Source: DAIPHL01 sp036771375 (GTDB lineage: Bacteria; Synergistota; Synergistia; Synergistales; Synergistaceae). From it: DNA of 5,777 bases. This document shows, piece by piece, positions 1 through 5,674 of the stretch; the stretch's first letter is position 1; every line of letters starts with the position of its first letter. The stretch lies in NCBI GenBank assembly GCA_036771375.1, contig DAIPHL010000135.1:1-5777 (forward strand), in the 5' to 3' direction. Below the pieces are notes generated by a model. The model had not been told where the DNA came from. It made no database searches and was given only the letters and a program-made list of their open reading frames with translations. Position numbers and translations under genes: made by a program.

Positions 1-801
1 GGTCGGCGTGTGGAAACCATTTCGAAAATACACTCGTGCGACGCGGATCTGGGCGCTTCGACCCGCGAACGCGAGGAGTTGATCCTCACGTGGGAGGAAC
101 AGTACCCGTATCCCGAAACCGAAGTTCGGGGGCCCTTTTCCACAAATCCCGACGAACTCAGAAGAGCGATCAAGGAAAAGGAACGAACCCTCAAGCTCGT
201 CGGAGACGTCGATATGGGGGTTTTATCCGAAGACAAAAACCTCAGCGATCGTCTCGCGTTTCTGGGAGAGCAGCTCGACGACGTACGGAGCGGCATGTAC
301 GAGCTCGAACGATTGATCGACGATGCGGACGAACAAGCCCGTCTCGTCTTTGTCGGGGCTTTGGAGAACATCGATAAAAAATTCGGGGCGCTCTTTCAAC
401 GCCTTTTCGGCGGTGGTGACGCAAGGCTCGTACTGATCGAAGGTTCTTCTCTCTGGGAGAGCGGAGTGGATGTGGTGGCCCGCCCGCCCGGCAAACACCC
501 GCAGAGCATCGCACAACTCTCCGGGGGAGAACAATCCCTCTCGGCGATCGCGCTTCTCTTTGCATCGTTGGAGTCCGCCAACTGTCCCATCGCGGTCCTC
601 GACGAGGTCGACGCCGCCCTGGACGAGGTGAACCTGAGGCGTTTCGCCGAACTGACGAAAGACGCGTCTCAAGAGCGCCAAATATTCGTCATGACGCACC
701 GACGTGCCACCATGGAGCGCGCCGACGTACTCTACGGCATCACTCTCTCCGAACCCGGGCTGTCACAGGTGATCGGCGTTCGAATCGACGACTGGGCGTA
801 A
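1..801 (+). CDS. smc: Chromosome partition protein SMC, C-terminal part (5' end cut by window edge)
   Basis: This is the carboxy-terminal head of bacterial SMC, the coiled-coil ATPase that with ScpA and ScpB compacts and segregates the nucleoid. The frame is open to base 1, so the GTG at 10 is probably internal; full SMC is about 1,170-1,190 residues and only about 266 are visible. Numbering from that GTG, residues 1-115 are the end of the coiled coil. Next comes the family block ending LFGGGDARLVL (132-142), the ABC signature LSGGEQ (170-175, bases 517-534), Walker B with D-loop IAVLDEVDAALDEVN (194-208), and the H-loop in VMTHRRATME (227-236). The N-terminal Walker A half lies outside the window. 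The gene converges on the response-regulator gene with 7 bases between stops and no visible terminator. The family assignment is very secure because all head motifs are intact. Confidence 0.96.
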   Translation, partial: GRRVETISKIHSCDADLGASTREREELILTWEEQYPYPETEVRGPFSTNPDELRRAIKEKERTLKLVGDVDMGVLSEDKNLSDRLAFLGEQLDDVRSGMYELERLIDDADEQARLVFVGALENIDKKFGALFQRLFGGGDARLVLIEGSSLWESGVDVVARPPGKHPQSIAQLSGGEQSLSAIALLFASLESANCPIAVLDEVDAALDEVNLRRFAELTKDASQERQIFVMTHRRATMERADVLYGITLSEPGLSQVIGVRIDDWA

Positions 802-808
802 CGAGACC

Positions 809-1471
809 TCAGGAGCTTTCGGCGGGCATCGATTGGGCGACTCCCAGCCGCCAGGCAAGGACCGCCGCTTGGGTTCGATCGTTCAACCCAAGTTTTTTGA
901 GAAGGTGGCTGACATGATTTTTGACCGTCTTTTCGGAAAGGATCATCCTGGTAGATATTTCAAAGTTGTTAAACCCCTGGGAAAGCCAGTACAAGACCTC
1001 CTTTTCCCTCTGGGTCAGGACCATGAACGTGTCATTTGTCTCCTTGCGCTTTTGAAACGTCGAAAGCAGTTTACCCGCCACCTTGGGATCGACGTACGAC
1101 TCCCCGTTGTACACGGTACGAAGCGCGAAGAGCAATTCGGACAAACCGGAGGATTTCAGAATGTACCCACTGATCCCGCTTGCCGACAATGTGGTCAGAT
1201 ACTCTTCATCGTCGTAGGCCGTTATCACGACGAAACGCGCGGAGGTCTTGCCGTTTCGCAACGCGCGGATGACCTGTCCGCCGTTCATCTTGGGCATGTT
1301 CACGTCAAGAAGGATGATGTCCGGAGCGGTATCCAAGGCAAGTTCGACCGTCTCCTGACCGTCTTTTGCCTCCCCCACGACCTCGATATCCCCTTCGATC
1401 TCCAGCAAACGTCTGAGTCCCTCCCGGAAAAGACGGTGATCGTCAGCCAGCAGAACGCGTATTTTATTCAT
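809..1471 (-). CDS. NarL/DegU-type response regulator transcription factor
   Basis: This is a cytoplasmic two-component response regulator of 220 residues that should bind DNA when phosphorylated. The receiver domain spans about residues 3-118. It has the acidic pair D10-D11, phospho-acceptor D56 in LLDVNMPKMNG, switch T84, and K106 in GYILKSS. A LuxR/GerE-type helix-turn-helix follows at about 150-210, with LTQREKEVL at 152-160 and the recognition-helix region SEKTVKNHVSHLLKKLG at 179-195. Length and layout match DegU, LiaR and NarL. The ATG start lies 7 bases after a strong GGAAGGAG and shares one base with the stop of the kinase gene upstream, so the kinase is its presumed partner. Family is certain; the regulon is unknown and I would not equate it with DegU on sequence style alone. 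No terminator is visible between it and the converging smc gene. Confidence 0.96.
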   Translation of the reverse strand: MNKIRVLLADDHRLFREGLRRLLEIEGDIEVVGEAKDGQETVELALDTAPDIILLDVNMPKMNGGQVIRALRNGKTSARFVVITAYDDEEYLTTLSASGISGYILKSSGLSELLFALRTVYNGESYVDPKVAGKLLSTFQKRKETNDTFMVLTQREKEVLYWLSQGFNNFEISTRMILSEKTVKNHVSHLLKKLGLNDRTQAAVLAWRLGVAQSMPAESS

Positions 1472-2610
1472 CAGGAATCTCCTTCCATGGGAACCGTAAT
1501 CCGTATTCGAGTACCCTGTCCCGGTTGACTGTCTATGCTGAAGGTTCCGTTCATGAAGCGGATACGCTCTTCCATGTTCGACAAACCAAAGGAACGCCTC
1601 TCTGCCGACTTCGTCTTTACTTTGTCGACATCGAATCCGACGCCGTCATCCTCGATCTTCAGGGACAGCTCTCCGTCTCCGTAGGAACAGTGGACGCTGA
1701 TTTTTTTGGCGTTTCCGTGCCGAAGAGCGTTTGACGCAGCCTCCTGTACGACTCGAAACAGATTGGAACGCAGGACGATCGGAAGTGTATCTTCCGCGGT
1801 AGGAACGGCGACTTCGAAATCGACACCATACCTGTCTTCGTAACTTTCGGCCAGCCTTTTGACTGCTTTATCCAAGCCCTTGTCAAGACCCTGCGGTTGT
1901 AATTGTAACAGAAAACCTCTAAAATCGCCAAGCGCCTCCTGAAGCTGCTTCTTGATCCGCACGATCTCCGTTTTGACCGCTTCCATATCCTTCGCATCCG
2001 CCATCCGCTCGAGGTATTCGAACGAGAGAAGGGAGGCCGCAAACTGCTGTATGGGGCCATCGTGTATTTCGCGCGCCAGTTTCTTGCTCTCCCGCTCCGC
2101 AAAGCGAAGGGCCAAAGAGACGGTAAGGAGATCCTCGCTCGATTTCAGCGATTCCATCGAATCCAATCTGTTTCTCAATATGTCCTCGGCAAGGTACATT
2201 TTTCCCATGACGTCCTTGCTGCTCGACATAATTTTTTCCATGCGCACCTTCTCCCGCTCGAGGTCGTCCCGCCTACGCCGCAAATAGCGTTCACGTTCCT
2301 CGAACGTCGCACGAAGGCGCATGAAACGTTCGGCCTCGTCGTACTTTTTCGCCTGATCCTCGTAATCCGTACGATCTTCGGCGTTCGCGAGCTCCTTACG
2401 GGCATTCCTGTACGCTTCGCCAACGGCGTCCCCCGCGGTTTGCAATTCGGCGATCTCCTCACGAACCCTGCCAAGCTCCGAATGCAAATCCCCGAGACCA
2501 CGTATGACGTCGTCGTGAATTTCGACTACATGGCTTATGCTATAATTCAAAAATTCGTTGGTCCTGCTTAAGACGTCCTGCAGCTTGTTCTTGAAGGCTT
2601 TTTCGGGCAT
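1471..2610 (-). CDS. DegS-like soluble sensor histidine kinase
   Basis: A 379-residue histidine kinase of the HisKA_3 (NarX/DegS) class, expected to autophosphorylate and pass phosphate to D56 of the adjacent regulator. Residues 1-165 are charged and helical, with many Glu, Arg and Lys repeats that look like a long coiled coil, as in the DegS sensory region. I see no signal peptide or membrane segment, so it should be cytoplasmic. The phospho-acceptor is H183 in REIHDGPIQQF; the HDGPxQ form is typical of DegS. The HATPase domain covers about 280-376, with N-box E290/N294 in VVQEAASNALRHG, G1 box EDDGVGF (320-326), and G2 around FGLSNMEER (341-349). Length is close to that of Bacillus DegS. 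The ATG at 2610 is the only good start; a GGAGG lies 13 bases upstream, which is a long spacing. The signal sensed is unknown. Confidence 0.94.
   Translation of the reverse strand: MPEKAFKNKLQDVLSRTNEFLNYSISHVVEIHDDVIRGLGDLHSELGRVREEIAELQTAGDAVGEAYRNARKELANAEDRTDYEDQAKKYDEAERFMRLRATFEERERYLRRRRDDLEREKVRMEKIMSSSKDVMGKMYLAEDILRNRLDSMESLKSSEDLLTVSLALRFAERESKKLAREIHDGPIQQFAASLLSFEYLERMADAKDMEAVKTEIVRIKKQLQEALGDFRGFLLQLQPQGLDKGLDKAVKRLAESYEDRYGVDFEVAVPTAEDTLPIVLRSNLFRVVQEAASNALRHGNAKKISVHCSYGDGELSLKIEDDGVGFDVDKVKTKSAERRSFGLSNMEERIRFMNGTFSIDSQPGQGTRIRITVPMEGDS
1479..1486 (-). promoter_or_regulatory. Ribosome binding site of the response regulator gene
   Basis: GGAAGGAG on the minus strand lies inside the last kinase codons, 7 bases before the regulator ATG. 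With the TGATG stop-start overlap this fixes the regulator start and implies translational coupling of the pair. Confidence 0.85.
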
Positions 2611-2615
2611 CGTTC

Positions 2616-2625
2616 GGTTCGAACC
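2616..2625. repeat. Perfect 10-base palindrome GGTTCGAACC
   Basis: GGTTCGAACC reads identically on both strands and sits between the kinase ribosome site and start codon, overlapping the GG end of GGAGG. It could be a site for a dimeric regulator. As RNA it would form only a 3-base-pair hairpin. The resemblance to a tRNA T-loop is superficial, as no cloverleaf surrounds it. Chance is possible. Confidence 0.35.
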
Positions 2626-2628
2626 TCC
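2624..2628 (-). promoter_or_regulatory. Probable ribosome binding site of the kinase gene
   Basis: GGAGG on the minus strand, 13 bases before the ATG at 2610. The spacing is longer than the usual 5-9 bases. No in-frame start codon lies closer, so the site is still the best candidate; it shares two bases with the palindrome at 2616-2625. Confidence 0.5.
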
Positions 2629-2645
2629 ATTTACCGAATAAACCT

Positions 2646-2651
2646 ATTATA
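2646..2651 (-). promoter_or_regulatory. -10 box TATAAT for the kinase/regulator operon
   Basis: A perfect TATAAT on the minus strand, 35 bases before the kinase ATG, which would give a leader of about 28 bases. The expected -35 position (about 2668-2675) reads as a C-rich stretch, unlike TTGACA. The promoter may therefore be weak or activator-dependent. A TG directly precedes the box, one base off the extended -10 spacing. Confidence 0.5.
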
Positions 2652-2667
2652 CATTCAAAATTATCTC

Positions 2668-2673
2668 GGGGGT
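2668..2673 (+). promoter_or_regulatory. Weak ribosome binding site supporting a TTG start
   Basis: GGGGGT differs from GGAGGT by one base and ends 9 bases before TTG at 2683. It is the only purine-rich site upstream of any in-frame start and is why TTG is preferred over the ATG at 2719, which has nothing comparable in front of it. Confidence 0.5.
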
Positions 2674-2682
2674 ATCTTAATT

Positions 2683-3459
2683 TTGTGCGGAAACCAGAAA
2701 CGCTCGATCAGCAAACCAATGGCCCGTCGTATCGGCCGGGCGATCTCGGATTTCTCCATGATTCAAGAGAAAGACCGAATTCTCGTCGGGGTATCGGGAG
2801 GAAAGGACAGCAACTTGCTTTTATATTCTCTTTGCGGTCTTCGGGCTCGCAGCCCCGTCCGCTTCGAAGTCCTCGCGGCGACCGTAGATCCGCTCGAAGG
2901 GAAATCGGATCTGTCTTCGATTCAGGAGTTCACGCGCTCCCTTGGCGTCGAACTCCTGATCGTGAAATATCCTCTTTTCGATATCCTGGGCAGGTCATTT
3001 ACCCCCTCCCCCTGCAGCCTTTGTGCCAACATTCGCAGAGGGCTCCTCGCTTCGACCGCACAAAAAAACGGATGCAACGTCCTTGCTTTGGGGCACCACA
3101 GGGACGACGCGGTCGAGACCGTCCTTTTGAACCTGTTTTTTGCCGGCCGTTTCAAGTGCTTTCATCCGAATATGACGATGGACAGAAGCGGCATCAGGGT
3201 CATAAGACCGTTGATCTATACGGCGGAAAGTGATATAAGAAAAGAGTCCGGGTCACTAGGCCTTCCCCAGGTGGATTTTGCCTGTACGCACTCGTCGGGC
3301 TCCCAAAGGGCCTGGGTGAAGGGGTTGTTGAGAAAGATCTCCCCGGCGGCGCCGAACCTCTCCAGCAACGTGATTCACGGCCTCAGAAACCTGAGGCCCG
3401 AGGAAGGCTGGCTGCCAAAACCGCGAGGGCTCGAGGAGGACGACCGTGAATTCGATTAA
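2683..3459 (+). CDS. TtcA-family PP-loop ATPase, probable tRNA 2-thiolation enzyme
   Basis: A 258-residue N-type ATP-pyrophosphatase of the TtcA/TtuA group. These enzymes adenylate a tRNA base and replace its oxygen with sulfur using an iron-sulfur cluster; TtcA makes 2-thiocytidine at position 32. The PP-loop SGGKDS is at 38-43, preceded by ADF-like ISDFSMIQEKDRILV (21-35). The cluster pair C111-x-x-C114 lies in PCSLCANIRRG, the GHHRDD motif is at 137-142, and a third cysteine, C201, sits in CTHSSGSQR. E. coli TtcA as I recall it is about 311 residues with a second CxxC; this shorter form with one Cys there resembles versions in anaerobes. Similarity to TtcA begins before the internal Met13, which supports the TTG start at 2683. 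It is followed by a 14-base overlap into the next gene. The tRNA target and exact base are inferred. Confidence 0.88.
   Translation: MCGNQKRSISKPMARRIGRAISDFSMIQEKDRILVGVSGGKDSNLLLYSLCGLRARSPVRFEVLAATVDPLEGKSDLSSIQEFTRSLGVELLIVKYPLFDILGRSFTPSPCSLCANIRRGLLASTAQKNGCNVLALGHHRDDAVETVLLNLFFAGRFKCFHPNMTMDRSGIRVIRPLIYTAESDIRKESGSLGLPQVDFACTHSSGSQRAWVKGLLRKISPAAPNLSSNVIHGLRNLRPEEGWLPKPRGLEEDDREFD
3433..3440 (+). promoter_or_regulatory. Ribosome binding site of the PEP/pyruvate-binding gene
   Basis: GAGGAGGA lies 5 bases before GTG at 3446 and inside the end of the PP-loop gene. It is strong and well spaced, and it decides the GTG start, giving a 14-base overlap between the two coding regions. Confidence 0.85.
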
Positions 3460-5194
3460 GGAGATTCAAGAACGATACTTTTCCTGGGATCCGTCCGAGG
3501 ACCCTGAATTCGCCCCCTTCATCATTGGAGACGGCACAATCGGAGGAAAGGGAAGATCATTGCTTTTTGCGATACGATCGCTCAGAGATTCAAACGAGCC
3601 TCTTCTCCGTTCCGTCGTTCTTCCCAGATCACGTTACATCGGCACGGATGTTTTCAAAGAATTTCTGCAAAGAGTTCCGGATCTCGAATCCCTGCGCAAA
3701 ACCGCGACGCCGGAGGAGCTGGAAGCCGAATTTCAAAAGATCTCTCTTCCTGAATTCGTAACCAAATCGCTGGCGGGTTTTCTCGCCGAAATGAGGGATC
3801 CCATCGCCATATGGAGCAGCTCCATGCTCGAGGATTCCCTCAAATATTCGTTCGCGGGCAAATATCTCTCCCCTTTTCTCATGAACTCCGAAGACTCGCT
3901 GGATTCGCGGGTACGAGCCGTCGAAAGGGAGATCAAAAGGGTCTACGCCAGGGTATATTTTCCGGCGGGCGAGAGCTACAGGCGAAAACACCATATGGGT
4001 GACGACCTCATGGGAATCGCGATCATGCGAATATCCGGACGATGGAGAGGACGCTATTACTATCCGACGACCGCCGGTGTGGCTTTCTCCTTCAACGGAA
4101 GGCGGTGGACGACCCGCATCAAACGAGAGGACGGACTCGTTCGAATGGTCTTCGGACTCGGGACGATGAGCACCAAGCGGGGATATGCCCGGACCTATTC
4201 TCTGACGAATCCCTTCCTGCGTCCGGAGGGCTCGGACTCGTACAAGATCATGAAACACTCCCAGGAACACTTCAACGCGATCGACAAGGAAAGTGGAGAG
4301 CTCGCCACGGTGGACATGAAGGAGGTCTGGCGCGACTCGTTTCGATGGCATCCCGATTTTTCGACCTATGCCAACCTCTATCTCTACGACGAACACCGAG
4401 GTTATTTCGGCTCGTTGGACAAGACCAGCATCTTCTTCCCGGCCGAGGGCAAGGTCTGTATGCCCTTTGAGTCATTCCCGCGCGTACACAAAAAGTTTTT
4501 CGACCGCATGTCCCTTTTGATGCCGTTGTTGCAGGAGAAGATGGGCACCTATGTCGATATCGAGTTCTCGTACGAACCGTTGGAGGACAGCTTGGAGCTC
4601 CTGCAGGCAAGGCCGCTTTGGATCAACGACGCCAAAAACGTCCAGAGCTGTCCCTCGTTCGAAAAATGCGAGACCATCCTTCAGGCCGACCGGATGGTCA
4701 CGGACGGAGAGAAGGAGGATATTTCCTATCTCGTTTATATCGACCCCCAAATGTATGCGTCGACGAACGAATTCAAGGAGATCGCGCGTGCGATCGGTCA
4801 AATGAACGAAGATCTTTCCCCTGAAAAATACATTCTGGTCGCTCCCGGACGAGTGGGTTCCAGCAACCCGGAGCTCGGCGTGCCGGTACGGTACGACGAG
4901 ATCACGGGAACAGCCTGCATCGTGGAGGTGGGCATATCGAAAACGGGGCAGATGCCCGAACTCTCCTACGGCACACACTTTTTTTCCGATCTCGAAACGG
5001 ATGAAGTCCTCTACATGCCCGTCTTCGACGGAGAAGCGAACAACCTCTACAATGAGGAGTGGTTCGAGTGCACTCCCTTCGAATACGGCGTCCACAAGGC
5101 CGTTCGGCTGTATCGAGGCAGTTTTTCGGTGTACATGAGCGGAGATCAGAACATCGGGATCGTGAGCTGTCCGAAGAAACACAAGACGAAATGA
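3446..5194 (+). CDS. Stand-alone PEP/pyruvate-binding (PPDK N-domain-like) protein
   Basis: A 582-residue cytoplasmic protein built on the ATP-grasp-like nucleotide-binding domain of PEP synthase and pyruvate phosphate dikinase. Visible family marks are IGGKGRSLLFA (32-42, K35 of the Gly-rich loop), IAIWSSSMLEDS...FAGKY (120-140), MGIAIMRISG...AGVAFSF (189-216), VFGLG (235-239), and the closing YVDIEF...LELLQARPL (369-391) with E373, Q387 and R389 in the ATP-contact positions. The usual Arg of the xVRSSS motif is W123. There is no phosphohistidine swivel domain and no PEP-binding barrel, so classical PEP synthase or PPDK activity is unlikely. Residues 425-545 form a second domain with YILVAPGRVGSSNPELGVPV (463-481 core) and GTHFF (509-513), which I recognise from other uncharacterised PEP/pyruvate-binding proteins. 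No signal peptide or membrane helix is seen. The start is GTG with a strong ribosome site. Its substrate is unknown. Confidence 0.88.
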   Translation: MNSIKEIQERYFSWDPSEDPEFAPFIIGDGTIGGKGRSLLFAIRSLRDSNEPLLRSVVLPRSRYIGTDVFKEFLQRVPDLESLRKTATPEELEAEFQKISLPEFVTKSLAGFLAEMRDPIAIWSSSMLEDSLKYSFAGKYLSPFLMNSEDSLDSRVRAVEREIKRVYARVYFPAGESYRRKHHMGDDLMGIAIMRISGRWRGRYYYPTTAGVAFSFNGRRWTTRIKREDGLVRMVFGLGTMSTKRGYARTYSLTNPFLRPEGSDSYKIMKHSQEHFNAIDKESGELATVDMKEVWRDSFRWHPDFSTYANLYLYDEHRGYFGSLDKTSIFFPAEGKVCMPFESFPRVHKKFFDRMSLLMPLLQEKMGTYVDIEFSYEPLEDSLELLQARPLWINDAKNVQSCPSFEKCETILQADRMVTDGEKEDISYLVYIDPQMYASTNEFKEIARAIGQMNEDLSPEKYILVAPGRVGSSNPELGVPVRYDEITGTACIVEVGISKTGQMPELSYGTHFFSDLETDEVLYMPVFDGEANNLYNEEWFECTPFEYGVHKAVRLYRGSFSVYMSGDQNIGIVSCPKKHKTK

Positions 5195-5227
5195 AGAGCG
5201 AACATAAGGCTGCGTGAAAACCCAAAA

Positions 5228-5262
5228 TCGAGGCGGAAGGGGGGATTCGCGCCCGATGTTTT
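5228..5262 (+). terminator. Possible intrinsic terminator of the PP-loop/PEP-binding operon
   Basis: Starting 33 bases after the stop codon, TCG-A-GGCG (5228-5235) pairs with CGCCCGA (5250-5256), giving 7 base pairs with one bulged A. The loop is 14 bases and is followed by TGTTTT. AAAA at 5224-5227 can also pair with the TTTT. The long loop and short T-run make it a weak example. Confidence 0.35.
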
Positions 5263-5279
5263 CCCTTGTCCTTTCGCGC

Positions 5280-5303
5280 GCCCCCGCGAAAAATCTCGGG
5301 GGC
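5280..5303. other. GC-rich hairpin
   Basis: GCCCCCG (5280-5286) and CGGGGGC (5297-5303) form a perfect 7-base-pair stem around a 10-base A-rich loop. No T-run follows on either strand, so it is not a canonical intrinsic terminator. It may stabilise the 3' end of the operon message or belong to a small RNA. Confidence 0.45.
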
Positions 5304-5486
5304 TCCCGACCTCCTCGGGCGAAACGACAGAGGTACGCGATCCTCGAACCGACCGCGGCGCCACCGACACGGTCCCCCGTTAAGGCACCCACGTTCTTGA
5401 TTTAGACGATATAAAACCACAACATCACTCCGCGATTTCGCCCGCCGAGTGTGAATGCGTGCCGTGAAGACGGGAGTCTACGAATA

Positions 5487-5514
5487 CCGGTAAAAATCGA
5501 GCGTGTTTTTACGG
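5487..5514. other. Inverted repeat with A/T arms
   Basis: CCGGTAAAAA (5487-5496) and TTTTTACGG (5506-5514) pair over 9 base pairs with one bulged G and a 9-base loop. The T-run forms part of the stem rather than following it. It could act as a bidirectional terminator for messages arriving from either side, but this is uncertain. Confidence 0.35.
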
Positions 5515-5555
5515 CATCCGGACGAAACAAACCACATTGCAGGGACAAACTTCCG

Positions 5556-5571
5556 TGTCCACCTGTCCACC
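5556..5571. repeat. Two tandem copies of TGTCCACC
   Basis: A perfect 8-base unit is repeated twice without a gap, followed immediately by a short ACCC-AAT-GGGT inverted repeat (5569-5579). It could be a small slippage duplication or paired protein-binding sites; no nearby start codon clarifies its role. Confidence 0.4.
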
Positions 5572-5674
5572 CAATGGGTACGAGTTCGTGGCCTCCTGCC
5601 GAACACGCGGATAATATCGAGATACAAACGCCCGAATTTCCCGGGATGCTTTTCAAATCAACGTCGCGATACGT

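Larger units (their letters stand above)
2611..2682. promoter_or_regulatory. Divergent promoter region between kinase and PP-loop genes
   Basis: These 72 bases separate two divergent transcription units. The middle, about 2630-2665, is clearly richer in A and T than the surrounding genes, as expected for promoters firing both ways. The minus-strand -10 box is clear (see the separate entry). On the plus strand, TATTAT (2645-2650) and TATACA (2648-2653) are possible -10 boxes but I find no convincing -35 partner, so the plus promoter is inferred from geometry only. The two promoters would overlap, so the units may compete or be co-regulated. Confidence 0.6.
5195..5674. other. 480-base region without a convincing gene
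   Basis: The region lies between the 3' ends of the PEP/pyruvate-binding gene and the probable minus-strand gene at the right edge. Short open frames occur on both strands (for example GTG 5214-5405 plus, TTG 5656-5402 minus), but they lack good ribosome sites, have low-complexity Arg/Pro/Gly/Ser-rich products and match nothing I recognise. It contains a possible terminator, two hairpins and a small tandem repeat, listed separately. I do not see the hallmark sequences of tmRNA, SRP RNA, RNase P RNA, tRNA or common riboswitches. A small RNA or a decayed gene remains possible. Confidence 0.6.

Noticed and set aside
833..1528. 231-codon plus-strand frame antisense to the response regulator
   Set aside because: The minus-strand product has every receiver and helix-turn-helix motif; the plus-strand product resembles nothing known.
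2612..2630. tRNA T-loop-like GGTTCGAACC
   Set aside because: The flanks do not form a T stem, acceptor stem or anticodon arm, so it is not a tRNA or tRNA fragment.
3629..4396. 255-codon minus-strand frame
   Set aside because: It is wholly antisense to the PEP/pyruvate-binding gene and has no motif or ribosome site that I can see.
4472..5392. 306-codon open frame on the minus strand
   Set aside because: It lies mostly antisense to the well-supported PEP/pyruvate-binding gene, has no recognisable motif and its product is rich in Arg and Gly. Long antisense frames are common in GC-rich genes.
5214..5405. 63-codon plus-strand frame starting with GTG, 20 bases after the operon
   Set aside because: It has no convincing ribosome site and a low-complexity Arg/Pro/Ser/Ala-rich product, and it runs through both proposed hairpins.
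5397..5416. Promoter-like TTGATT and TATAAA
   Set aside because: The two boxes are only 7 bases apart, far from the usual 16-18, and no gene follows on that strand.
5402..5656. 84-codon minus-strand frame starting with TTG
   Set aside because: Rare start without a ribosome site, no family resemblance, and it overlaps the inverted and tandem repeats.
5641..5674. Terminator for the minus-strand partial gene
   Set aside because: Only a 4-base-pair CCCG/CGGG stem (bases around 5631-5645) follows the stop, without a real T-run, which is too weak to call.
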